Source: Pyricularia pennisetigena
Taxonomy: Eukaryota > Ascomycota > Sordariomycetes > Magnaporthales > Pyriculariaceae
Direction: 5' to 3'
Assembly: GCF_004337985.1 (NCBI RefSeq)
Contig: NC_043744.1
Location: forward strand, 1,850,816 to 1,914,815
Length of the DNA: 64,000 nucleotides
Translations under genes and position numbers: made by a program
The notes under the pieces: generated by a model
What the model saw: only the letters and a program-made list of their open reading frames with translations
The model's database searches: none
Told to the model about the DNA's origin: nothing
In this document: one piece after another, positions 23,301 to 32,986 of the stretch
Layout of the letters: every line of letters begins with the position of its first letter
Numbering within the stretch: the stretch's first letter is position 1

Positions 23301-23424
23301 GCCAGTCTTCCCTTGCCCAGCCCTCTATTTGCGAATGCTCGTCTTGAAGCGAATCAGACGGTCGGCTGCTACTAGCGGAGTTATCGAGGCGAGCATTGCT
23401 GGGGAGAGCTTTTCTCATAACCAT
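20389..23424 (-). CDS. MINDY-family deubiquitinase (DUF544), K48-ubiquitin chain trimming
   Basis: Cysteine protease expected to trim K48-linked polyubiquitin from the distal end. It is a single exon of 1011 aa. The catalytic domain starts at YQIKNINWYDA; the oxyanion Gln and nucleophile Cys are in QNANGPCPLLALVNAL (Cys near residue 453), and the His is in FRNDHFSTLYRHP (near residue 680). After it, DLALAMQLQEEEDERHREEQ (about residues 802-821) fits a MIU ubiquitin-binding helix, the arrangement of human MINDY-1 and -2. The protein ends RERDCVVM, a CAAX-like box favouring farnesylation. The ~430 N-terminal residues are disordered (Ser, Pro, Gly, Asp rich), as is the stretch after the MIU. The yeast counterpart is Miy1. 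MVMRK offers two start codons two residues apart. Confidence 0.9.
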   Translation of the reverse strand: MVMRKALPSNARLDNSASSSRPSDSLQDEHSQIEGWAREDWRSDSNDINGRIPRQAHQQFGSSPEPALADVPDVLRPGAAPTTPGSSFFNHEGPEENVWRDESPRLLSQQVTGNSSGGHQPGIGGTNPATMSLSSDVPEALRPGGAGVTKHNTNPFKRKPAPGSAALANHIVPSVTLTSPTPPSAPFAQLSITPSDGNNNPWRPALDESNNIVETRKEPFVFSSADDRELGRDVWSSVAENSQDNRSTSAKTVTPSHDGPGSPALISFPTEEEGSSAWGEATRPPPPAKVVHSAGGADDELVEGSHAWDDLGTRNKGKGPVISNIAANVSQTSEWNLIDNDPTPGDLSRQSTWENFDDAPEPGTGTAPTCRATTTDAHGASSTDQFGSGAAMSADSGPALPPRTSREAQAPQRAPGSGAVKNETYQIKNINWYDANASKNPRTSPILVQNANGPCPLLALVNALSLTTPADSQTALTDTLRSREQISLTFLLDAVFDELMSPRRLSEDAALPDVTELYDFLKGLHTGMNVNPRFLPTDEVISAFKRTSLTHVHPSQRSDSKIPGTFEDTKEMRLYSIFAIPLIHGWLPSQDDEAYAAFKRRAASYEDAQNLLFREEELEDRLTNSDRGLTEEEQGLYQDIITIKGFLDSSATQLTRYGLEVITEAMKPGSVAILFRNDHFSTLYRHPQTLEILTLVTDAGYAGHAEVVWESLVDTTGERAEFFSGDFRLVGGAGENQYKTQNSSQQHSSSSGSSLDAAGTWQTARGRRGSRSGSGGEGSSSSAAQQVPSSPMTEQEDRDLALAMQLQEEEDERHREEQQRRQRESMLSEQYIEQQAQGRHQGGGNTSPAISNGGRRRTSSGAVSVPVTGASARPAPITQVVRPLVPAPVVSRPRVNRPVDENATEEAPPTYEQASKQEAYIPPEGHPSHPASSPVPPGSPSASTTTAAPGAPVTGIRPPGMRPNGRVAPGSYPQSNSSASSAGRGGPHRPGVPVGGGPAGLPARERDCVVM

Positions 23425-24917
23425 GGTGGTCTGGTCAAGACGAGCCTGTGGAGGTCATCCGACAGGGTATGTTTGTGTTTACTTTATTTTTTATGTTGTG
23501 CCGCAGCTTGAAATCTGTACGTATTCTATGTTGATTATATTTTGACCGAGGACAATTTCGAGGATACGCTGATGGCGGGTACTGACGTCAGTTTTCCACC
23601 GTCGATAAGTATTTAAAGCGACAATCGACAGCGACAATGAATGGGTGCGTTTATGTTTGGGCGCAGCTGTTTTATCTGTCCTGGGAACCATCAATTTCAA
23701 GACAGGTATGCCAAAGAATAACAGCCCGTTGCAATTCACCACCAAAGGTGAATTGATCAGGTCGGTAAGTTAAAGAGGCACCGACAGGTTGGTTTGAAGT
23801 TGGTCAGTTGGTTCGGGCTTGGTTCGATCGAATGAAGCAAGCACATGCAACATGCCCAGTGCCTGAGGGGGCTGAAGAGCGAAATGCGCCGCGCGCGCTT
23901 CTTTTTGCCTCCACTTGCAGAACCCTGCCCGCCAGGTACCTAGGCAAATAGGATAAAGCAGTTTTGACTCTTGCGTCCCCTATCTGGGGTACGGTCAAAA
24001 TTAGATGTTTTTGCGGCGGTACTCTGGAAGCTTGCGTCACCCAGCTTGACTCCACCAGCTATGCGGAAGGCGGAGTGGGGGGTTTTTGAGCTTGATCCTT
24101 GTTAGGTAACCCCCCGACCTGCAGCTGTGCGCGTACCCCTCGATTCTCGATTTCGATTACTCCAAAGCCAATAGTGTGGTATGTATCCAGACAGTTCGGG
24201 CTTGCGTTCGAGGAATCGTTACGGAGTTAATCTGCACTGAGGCACAGTTTATATATGTAGCTTTCGACCGTGAAAGTCCGCTGTTGGGTTTTGGTACTAG
24301 TTATCTGTCAACTCTGTACTATAGGACCAGCACTAGACTTTTTCTAGATTTTTATTCTTGACTATCTATGCAGGGCAGCGCGGGTTAACAAGCCCGAGGC
24401 GTGAAGGAGCCAGGCAACAGAAACTTTGTCGGGCTGCAACTGTGGCTTGACTGCACCCGTGGCGTGTTCCGAACATCAAAAAAGAAGAAAAAGGCAATCT
24501 GAGCCACTCGATGGATTTCAATGGATTTGCCAATTCATACATAATTGCGATACGAGAACACGTAGAATGTATATGCATATAAAAAAATCGTGGAAGAAAA
24601 GGAAACCGGAAAAGCGAGCCTCCACATATGTTGATGGTGAGTCGAGCGGCACCAGCCCAAGCCACCGCTAAGCGAGAATAAGGATTTTCGAGGCGCAACG
24701 CAAGTGATAAGAAGCTGCATAAGTTCTCCCGGTACTCAATACAAGAGAAAAGCAAAACAAGGCACAAAGACAATAAACCCGCTGCCTATATCCGTGATTA
24801 CCTACGTAGCTCTCATCAACTCTATCCGTAATAATATCCGTAACAAACACATGCACCCCATATCCTAGTTGCCAACTTATACCGTAAAGCAGGGAGACGA
24901 GGAACAACCACGCCCTA
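23425..24917. other. Intergenic: upstream of the MINDY gene, downstream of HLJ1
   Basis: About 1.5 kb between two minus-strand genes. No supported ORF. The MINDY promoter should lie in 23425-24000; a CT/AG-poor, AT-rich part follows. Confidence 0.4.
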
Positions 24918-26065
24918 TTAAAACCTCGTCGACATCTTGCTCAGCCTCTCGCATGCCGGCTTTTTGAATTGATCCGCCAACTTCATCTTCTCCGGGTCCT
25001 GGAAGAACCATCCTTGTGCCTGCTCCCGAAGCTGCTGTTCCCTGTGTCGCTCCACATTGCACCGATGTGTCAGGGTGTTGACGAGCGTCACGTGCGCGTG
25101 CTTGTTGAGCTGGGCGATTTTGTGATTGTTTCCCTTGAACTGTTGCCAATCGGTTGGCCGCACGTAGTAGTGCACGTTGTGCTCAGGGATCTTAACCTTA
25201 TGCGTAAACGGCGCTTGCGGCTCATCAAAGACCACGTCTGGCATGGAATTCGAGCCGCCTGACATGATGGACGAGATGAGCGGGATGATGAAGAGGAAAA
25301 GTATCGGGAGTAGGCCGAGTAGTGTTGACAACAACCCGGCATCGGGGTCAGGCTCCCCTTCGGCCCGCGGTCGTCTCCTAGGCCGGTTTCCGCCGAATTG
25401 GTGCACACGGATTCCGGGGCCGCCGCCCATATTGAAAACAAATTGCGGGCCCGTGTCGAAGCCTATCGCCAGTCAGTATGATATGGTCACTTGAAATGGA
25501 TGCCGCGACGCCTCAACTCACCTCCGAATTGACCGAAGCCACCACCGCCAAAGAAGCGCCTAAACATTTCTTCCGGGCTGATCTCTTCCTCGAACCCTCC
25601 CGCAAAACCGGGGAAGCCACCGCCGCCACCACCACCCCCACCACCAGCGTTCCTTTGTGCAAACCCAGAAAACGGGTTCTGCGCCCTAGCACTCTCGAAC
25701 CTAGAGTCCGGATCTGTCCCGAAGCGGTCAAACTTTTCCCGCTTCTCCTTGTCACCCAGTACACTAAAAGCCCTGGAAACCATCTTGAACGCCTCGTCCG
25801 CGTGCTCGTACCCGTTTTTGTCCGGATGCGTTAGGAGAGACTGCTTCCGGTAGGCCCGCTTAATCTCGGCGTCCGTGCACGTCTTTGATGTGAGCGCCAG
25901 GATGTCGTAAAATGCCGTCGGTTTGCAGCGACGGATGCGGAGTACTGCTTCTTTTTGTTCCTGGGTAAAGGTGCGTCCTTGGTTTCCTTGGTTGTGATCG
26001 CGAGAGCGGGCTCCTGAGCTGCTGTTGTTGGACGCGTTCGCCCCTGTTGTCTTTGCGCTTGACAT
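24918..26065 (-). CDS. HLJ1: ER membrane J-protein, Hlj1/DnaJB12 type
   Basis: Hsp40 co-chaperone anchored in the ER membrane with its J domain in the cytosol; in yeast it helps degrade misfolded membrane proteins (ERAD). The model is complement(join(24918..25462, 25522..26065)), 362 aa. The J domain spans about residues 50-115 and has YDILAL..., YRKQSLLTHPDKNG with the essential HPD, and FDRFGTD. A Gly/Phe-rich segment follows, containing a run of ten Gly, then FGQFGG joined by splicing to FDTGPQFVFNMGGGPG. A membrane segment (LLSTLLGLLPILFLFIIPLI) and a C-terminal DUF1977-type domain (YYVRPTDWQQF, LNKHAHVTLVNTLTHRCNVE) complete the family architecture. Confidence 0.92.
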
Positions 26066-27061
26066 GACGAACGAGGTTGACGAGGACGGAGCGCGGAGCC
26101 CGTCCTTTTATGCGATATTTTGTCGTACAGGAAGACTCGGGTACGAGGACGGGGAGGCAGGTAACTCGGGCCACCGCAAGGCTGGTTTGGGCCTGTATCC
26201 CGGCCTTGTTGGTCAATAATTTCGGGGGTCCGACAAACTATCGCGGCAGTCACAAGGCGTGAAGGCGAGGAGGCCGTTGGGAGGAGGCCGAGTAGTGTCG
26301 ACGTGGCAGCCGCTCGGGGGGGCAGGGAAGGCGGTAACCCCGGCGATTGAGTTAAGGTGCAGGGTTGGCTACAGTGCCGGTCGTGGTCAATCGGTCGGAT
26401 GAGAGCTTGCTTTTCTTGTATTTTTCTTTTTGGATTTTTTTGGACTTGGTGTCTGTCCCGTCCTTCTGTTCCCTCAGGGCCCGGACTTTCCACTACCAAA
26501 TCTCGTGGTCTGATTAGGAGCCTCGTTGCGTCAGGTGTGCGCACGGATTTTGAATCCTTTTCTTTTTGCTTATTCCCGCAGTAGATGTTGCCGTCGAGTA
26601 TGTGGGAGGTTGAAAAGTAGTTACCCGATGAGCTATTGAGGTCGGTTACCGAGCAATGTCATGTCATGCTTGCAACGGATGATTTCGCCCATGAACTTTA
26701 GGTTCGTGGCCGTTTCGCAAGCATCAAAAACAGAGTTCCAATAATCCCGTCGCTGCGGGACAGTAGAAGGTGGCTGATTCGCCCGGAAGCAATCTGTAAC
26801 CGCAGACATCGCTGCTTAGTCACGGGGCTTCGACACTGACCCTGGTCGCTTGATACGGCGTGGACAAACGACGTCACGTCATGGTATTTTTCAGGTCCAA
26901 CGCGTCGAGAAGAATATTTGGCTTTTCACCACCGGGTTGCCAAAAGCCCTGGAATTTTTTTTTTCTCGCGCCGAACAGGCCTTGCAAGTTATCTTCCTTG
27001 CAAGTTATCTTCATTGCATGAATTCCTTTCACAAAGTCTCGGAGAGGATTCAATCACTACA
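26066..27061. promoter_or_regulatory. Divergent intergenic region HLJ1 / AIM19-like gene
   Basis: About 1 kb with two promoters facing away from each other. Just upstream of the plus-strand start a 16-bp unit is repeated in tandem (26981-27012). Nothing coding is supported. Confidence 0.4.
26981..27012. repeat. 16-bp direct tandem repeat in the leader of the AIM19-like gene
   Basis: The unit CTTGCAAGTTATCTTC occurs twice head to tail, at 26981-26996 and 26997-27012, ending 49 bp before the start codon. It is a recent slip duplication or a doubled regulatory site. Confidence 0.85.
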
Positions 27062-27625
27062 ATGAGCACCACACCAACCGATACAGCACCACTGCCCCGG
27101 AAGTCTCTGATTGAGAAGGTGGAAGCATGGGGAAGTAAGCCATTCTCTACGAGACCAACCACACCAGGACGGCAGCTACCCGCCTCCTGATGTCAAGCAC
27201 ATTGTGTTTCTCCCGCCTAGGGGCTGTACTGACAACGCAACACACCAACAACAGCCTCCTCTCTCCCACCAATGGGCATGGCGACGTTGATAACAGCCCT
27301 CCACTTCCGGCCCTTCCAACCACTACCCATGCTCCTCACCCCAGCCCTCATCTTCACGTCCTACGTCACCTTGAGCGGCTGGGCCATTGACGGCGCTGGC
27401 CTCAACATGGCCTGCAGCGGCCTCTACGCGCTGCTCGCCATGCGCAGGAGGCCCGCCTCGATCCGCAACAAATTCTCGGCTAGGGGGTTCGTGCGTGGCG
27501 TCGCCATCGGCCTGGGCGCATCGAATGCCATCGCGGGCGGCTGGGTCTACTTTACCGGTGATAGGAAGAGGGAGAAGGCGGATAGGATAGCCAGGAACCG
27601 CTGGGGCGGTCCAACTCCCAAGTGA
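27062..27625 (+). CDS. Small multi-pass membrane protein, AIM19-like
   Basis: The model is join(27062..27134, 27255..27625), 147 aa. The splice joins KSLIEKVEAWG to TSSLPPMGMATLITAL with a codon split 1+2. Three hydrophobic stretches are visible: PMLLTPALIFTSYVTLSGW, AGLNMACSGLYALLAM and GFVRGVAIGLGASNAIAGGWVYF. They are separated by short basic loops (MRRRPASIRNK) and followed by a charged tail. Length and layout resemble the fungal Aim19 family (altered inheritance of mitochondria 19), a small mitochondrial membrane protein of unknown biochemical role. I reach this from general pattern rather than a diagnostic motif. The gene itself is well supported by the splice and composition; the family name is tentative. 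Confidence 0.68.
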
Positions 27626-28833
27626 AGGACCGGCCGGTCTTGGATAGAATAGCTGTCTCGTACAGGGTGACGATTTGTTGGATAAGCTAGAAAGCTGTCC
27701 AAACTAAAACTAGCAAGACGTAGATAAGTTTTACCAATTCGACCCTGCGTCATTCTCACTCTTGTTTCTGCTGAACTAGCCATCAATGCTTGCCAAGGAG
27801 TCGCCAGAGACCCTGCTTGAGCTGGTCAAATAATACCTTGTAAGGATATTGGAGTTGGCCTGGTGATCACCTTAGGGGCTTGCGCCATTTCAAGAGCGCC
27901 GGCTGAATAAGAAACCACCGAGGCAAGCAGCAGGTTTGTTCAAGCATGGGGACGAGTAATGGTACGTTATTTGCCGCTATGATCCGCGCCTTGTGGGCTA
28001 GAGATTGCTGCTGGACATTAGAACCGACTGTTTGCTAGACTGTCAATCGCAAGTGATCAGAGCCGTGCCTATTAGTGAATCAGCAGCCTTAAGGGTTTTC
28101 GATCGTTATGCATGTAATATGACAGAGTCAAGTTTGAGGTAACCCCCTAAAACATGAATTCCGCATATAAAGTCTACGATGGAGCAAAAGAATCTGGTAT
28201 TTATACTGATGCCAAGGAACAATTTCCCAACGCGCCATATTTTGTGAAGGTGAGTACCAAATAAATGTAAACCAAAGCAATTTCCAGCGTGCGCAACAGG
28301 CAAAACAGCGGAGGCAACCGAGCGGGCGATAATAAACCTTCCAGTGGTGTGGGTTCAAAAATCGCCATTTTTCTCCAATGCAGATGACAAGACAAAGGAA
28401 ACTTGAGGGGAGTGGTTTTTTCAATATAAAAAAAAAAAGAGACAGACGAGCTGGGCAAAAACCACCAGCTCTTATACCAAACTCCGGGAGACGTCTCAGC
28501 ACTTGATGGTCCCCACTATATCATCTAGTAAACAAGGGACGGGGAAGACAAAGGAAAAGAACATAGAGCAGATGCTACATGCATTAGCACAACTTCCTGG
28601 CTTGTCCAAGAATCTAGCGCAGCATGCCAAAACTTTTGCCGGAAGTGTTGCCGAAGTTGCCCAGATGGAACATTTTCGATTTGACTGAAGCCATTCTATC
28701 CTTGATTTGGCGCCCCGTATCGGATCGTGACCAAACAAGGCAAAGCGCCGGCGTCAATTCGGCCAGATGCATGTCGTTAATACCGTCACCACGTTGATGT
28801 AAGCGGTTATGCAGACCTTCTGGCCAAAAAGAT
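27626..28833. other. Intergenic: convergent 3' regions of the AIM19-like gene and SIW14
   Basis: About 1.2 kb between convergent stops. Only short frames of irregular composition are present. Nothing supported. Confidence 0.4.
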
Positions 28834-30017
28834 CTACGACCAATCGGTGGCAACGTCCTCTTTGATCATGGTGAGAGTAAAGAGAGCAACGACTAGTATA
28901 GTCAACATGGCAATGCCAATTGGGCCAAACTGTGTGTAGAGAGGTTTTCGAGCAAATATGCTGGAAATTTTGGCGTCGGCAATATCGAACATGGTGATGT
29001 AGTCGATATCACATTCACGTTCCTTGGGATCGGCAAACTTGCGATATTCGTCAATGATGGCGTCCGTTTCCCACCCAGTGACTTTGCGGACCACGCCTGC
29101 AACACATCCAGTGCGGTGCTGTGAAGACGGAGATTTGTTAACAAAGGCAATCATCAAATTGATGGTTTGGATTTCAGTGACGGGTGCGACTGACTTTGCC
29201 GTGGTTGCAATGAACCAGCAGAGGATGATTCTTGGGGTTGAGCACGACATTTAGAATGCTCTGCATAGTTCCCAATGAAATTGATTCCTTCTTGGTGCCC
29301 TTCATGGCAATGACATGGTGTTTAATGTTGTTGCTTGTAAGAAATGGCTTGAAGCCTTCCGGCGGTTCCTTCTCGACCAGAGTTCTATCAAGTCAGAGTC
29401 AGCCAAAGCGCTTGGTGCAATACATCAGACATAAGATCACCAACTTACACGACAGTCTTGAGCTTTAGGTCCTTCATAAATGCATGGTGCTCCTGCTGGG
29501 GATAACCAGACCGATAGACGCCTGGGACTATCATGCCAAAATTCACAGGCCTTGACGTCTTTTGGGAATCGCCGGGTAACCCGGCCTCAAGCTGCTGTAA
29601 AAATTCCGTCCCCTTCAATGCGGTGCCGGTTCCAGTCATGACTTTGAGGTAACCGTCCTTGCCCCAGGAGCTCGGCTCCATGGGGTCAAGCCAAACATAG
29701 GGGGAGGCGTAAAGAGCCGGCATAGAAAGCGACTTTTGCAGCTTACAGCCACTCTGAATGCTTGTTGTAGATCCGATGCAGTCCTCAGCCTCTTGCGTGG
29801 ATTCTATTTCCATAATTGAATTCCTTTTGGATTGAGTCTGGGACTCAAAGTCCGGCTTTGCCTCCTCGCCGGGTTCGATAGATGATCGAGCACTTCGTCT
29901 TGAAATCATAGTTCGCTCCATCTGGATATCTTGCGAGTTACAGTCGCTGTTCATCACAGAGACTGGAGGTAGTCGTTTGGTTGCGTATGATTGACGCGAG
30001 ATCGTAGAAAAGGCCAA
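28834..30017 (-). CDS. SIW14: Siw14-type atypical dual-specificity phosphatase with C-terminal membrane segment
   Basis: Member of the plant-and-fungi atypical dual-specificity phosphatase family. Yeast Siw14 removes the beta-phosphate from inositol pyrophosphates (5-InsP7). The model is complement(join(28834..29118, 29195..29384, 29449..30017)), 347 aa. The N-terminal ~155 residues are Ser/Thr-rich and divergent. The domain begins NFGMIVPGVYRSGYPQQEHHAFMKDLKLKTVV, with the usual FxxVxPGVYRSxxP signature. The active site C(X)5R is HCNHGKHRTGC, split by the second intron after HCNHGK. ITMFDIADAKI is near the end of the domain. A strongly hydrophobic segment, GIAMLTILVVALFTLTMI, follows close to the C-terminus, suggesting a tail anchor; yeast Siw14 lacks one. 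Start alternatives: Met22 (MNSDCNSQ). Confidence 0.86.
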
Positions 30018-32986
30018 GGTCGATAGGGACGGGTGGACAAAAATGGATAGCAGTCGTCAAAGATTCGGATAGTCAACTCAAGTCGAGAATCGTAGTGGTT
30101 CGATCGATAGATATGCCCCCCTTCAAGAGGTATATGCCGGCAGGACCAGACGCCGCTCAAAGAGCACCGTTGATGGTCTTGAAGGCAGTACAACGACAAT
30201 TCAACATCATTTTCGTTTGTTCGCGGTAGTCGGAAATGATGGAGAAAGGAGACGAGAACCGTCGAACGCAGCCGGAGCGCCCAGAAAGTTTGAGGTGGTA
30301 TGGCTCATGCGAATGCCAAAAGGTCCAGCAGTCGATTCTAAGGCAAGCAGGCGAACAAGACTCTTATTTTCAACTGGTGATGTTTATGGTTGTAGGTGGG
30401 TGGTGCGAGATGTCGGAAGACAAGCTGGATTCGAGAAAGTTGTGGTGGGGATCGGAGTCGAGAGGTTGTGTGGGGTGGCATCCACTTGCGTGGTAATGCA
30501 ACCTGGAAGGTACCTATGGCGTGCCGGTGCGTGCGGCCCAGGGTCCTGTACCTCTGAGATTGGTACCTTACTTCATAGGCACACACACCACGGATTCTAC
30601 AGCGAGCGACTCTTCATTGGCCCAAAAAAATTGGCCACTTGTAGCTGAAGAATAAAGTGAATCCCTGAATTGCGGGCCAGACGTAAATAAGTTTGCTTCC
30701 AAGAAATCCCATATATGTGATGGTGTGAGCGGTAATTATGGGTGGAAAAATCCTTGGGACGTACCCTAAAACACCCGCGGTAGGCAGGGCAAATAAAGTA
30801 TCTACCTACTCACTACTACTGTACAAGTATCCCACCACCCTACCAACCTACCGTACGTACAAACCTTCGGACACAAAGACTTACTACGTCGTTATATTGC
30901 TCAGAGTTCCGTGGACCTGTTCCGAAATGTGACCTGACGTTGTTTGGGAGTCAAAACACGGCTTTTCAGCATGGATTCCGTTGTGGGGAGCCAAGACAGT
31001 TCTTGTTGTAGCAGCAAGTACAGCCGACAGCTGGGTGTCAAGTTGTCAACTGGCAGTAGAAGGATACAGCTGTTACTTCGGCAGAACGTATCTCCCCTTG
31101 CTTCCCCGTGGTCCCGTTCTTTCTTGCGGGCGTAATGATGTCTATGGGTATGTCACACTGTCAAGTTCCCTGCCATTGTTTATTTTGTTTTTAAAGAGGC
31201 ATAATCTTTGGGTGCATTGGCTTCCTTGGTTACATTTGTGGTCAAATGCAATGGCGGTTGTCTTCAAAGTGGTTGCCGCCTCTAGGTACTTTAGGTACCT
31301 AAGTACCTCACTAACCTAGGGTCCCAAGGTTCCCAGAGGGAGCAGACCTGTCTGACTGAGTTGAAAGAAACAGAACAGACTACCGGTACCGTAGTTACCC
31401 CCGAACGACTCGGACGAACCCAACCCCAATCGAGAAAGACGATATTAGTTGATTAGCCACGCGCTCGGTACGTACTGTACTGTGATGATTCAATGCCTTG
31501 GTAAAACTCTGACGAATGCCAACCAAACGCCAACAACGGATTTCCCAGCACGTAGATGATCGCCCAAGTGGGAATGAGCAAAGGCCACCAGCTCAAGCTA
31601 TGAATTTGGTAGCGTCTGGCCCTCCCCCACGTATTACTTAAACAAGAAAGAAAAGAAAAAAAAAACCTCGCTTGGGCCAAAATGGATCAGCACTTGAGTT
31701 GTACGTTAATTTAGTCCAATATTTTTGGTCAACCGTTTACCCCGACAGGATGGACGTCATCTCGCGGCTGCAGGATCCTGCCCTGACCTGCCGTGATCCT
31801 CGTCCCGGACCTTGGCGATCGCACCTCGACTCGTCAAAGCCTCGCATGAGTCTGATGCAAGCCCACGCGTAGCATGCTGATCCCATGACATGAAACAGGG
31901 CCAATGGGGGGGAACACCGGTTCCATTTGTGCAAAAACAGAATCGCGCACACAAATAAAAAATGGACACGATGAAGCACAACGCACTGAAAGTCAAACCC
32001 AAGTTGGCATTGTCCAGGGCTTACCCAAGGGCTGCAAAAAGGGCCCTTAAATTTTTTTTCGTGTGCGATTGATCGGCACAGCCACTTACATGTTTTCACA
32101 AGATTGGTTAATGTAGTAGAAACAGAAAGGAACCCCCTCCTCGCCTATCCTCCCTTTTCGCCACCTCCTTTGGCCAGCATCAAACCTTTCTTTTAGGTTG
32201 ACAGCCATTCTGCAATGGTTCATTCGTCTGGTCCCTCAATTGACTTAGCGTCAACTCGTCTCTTATTGACATCAGCCACGCTGACTAGCTTTGGGTTAGA
32301 CCAATGCTAGAGATCCAGAATAATGTGTAGCCTAGACCTAGTATGGTTTTTAGATTTTGAGGAATAGGTCATGTCGTTTTTGTCTCTTTGGGATTTCATT
32401 CATCACCACATGCCAACAAGCTTATACTGTAGTGTTTGAATCCGTCGCAGGGTTGACCGATTCATTATGACTCGACCTGCTCCAGAGGTGCATATCAGAG
32501 CACTACTATATTTGGCTTTTTTCCAAGGCAATTATTCCCCAACTGAGCTCCCGCACGGTCTATAACATGCAGGGAAGATTGCCATGGAAATTGTCAAAAC
32601 ACAACAAGGCGATTTGATCTTTGGGTTCGAGAAGCGTTGTCCATAATTGTTCGGTTGATTTTCATGTGTGAGGAGGCTGCTTGAGCTTGAAATGAGATGA
32701 TCAAATGATGGATGGGGGTTCTCCGCTCTTGACATATGCTGCTTTCGGCTTCCACATGGATACTTTGGGTAAACTTCGTCCCAACAGACATCAGGGTATC
32801 ATTAGTCTAGTATATGCAGAACAGGTTTATGTGAGGTCGAAGCAGGCAGTAAGGCATATCAATCTGCCGAGTTTCCAAGGGCAAAGACTATAAGACGATG
32901 TCCACATGACCAACCGTGCATACTCGGGTCCGTTCAATACTCGTGCTGAGGCATCCAGCTCAACCTCGTCCATAGTCGTCACTCCA
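30018..32986. other. Intergenic: upstream of SIW14, downstream of IMA1
   Basis: About 3 kb. A frame at 30217-30648 (+) has no recognisable feature and overlaps the expected SIW14 promoter. Small clusters of GGTACCT/CTACCTA-type words occur at 30820-30860 and 31285-31320. The rest is featureless. Confidence 0.4.

Noticed and set aside
25831..26544. 237-aa minus-strand frame upstream of HLJ1
   Set aside because: It overlaps the J-domain exon in another frame and has no recognisable domain.
30217..30648. 143-aa plus-strand frame
   Set aside because: It lies in the expected SIW14 promoter, has irregular composition and no motif.
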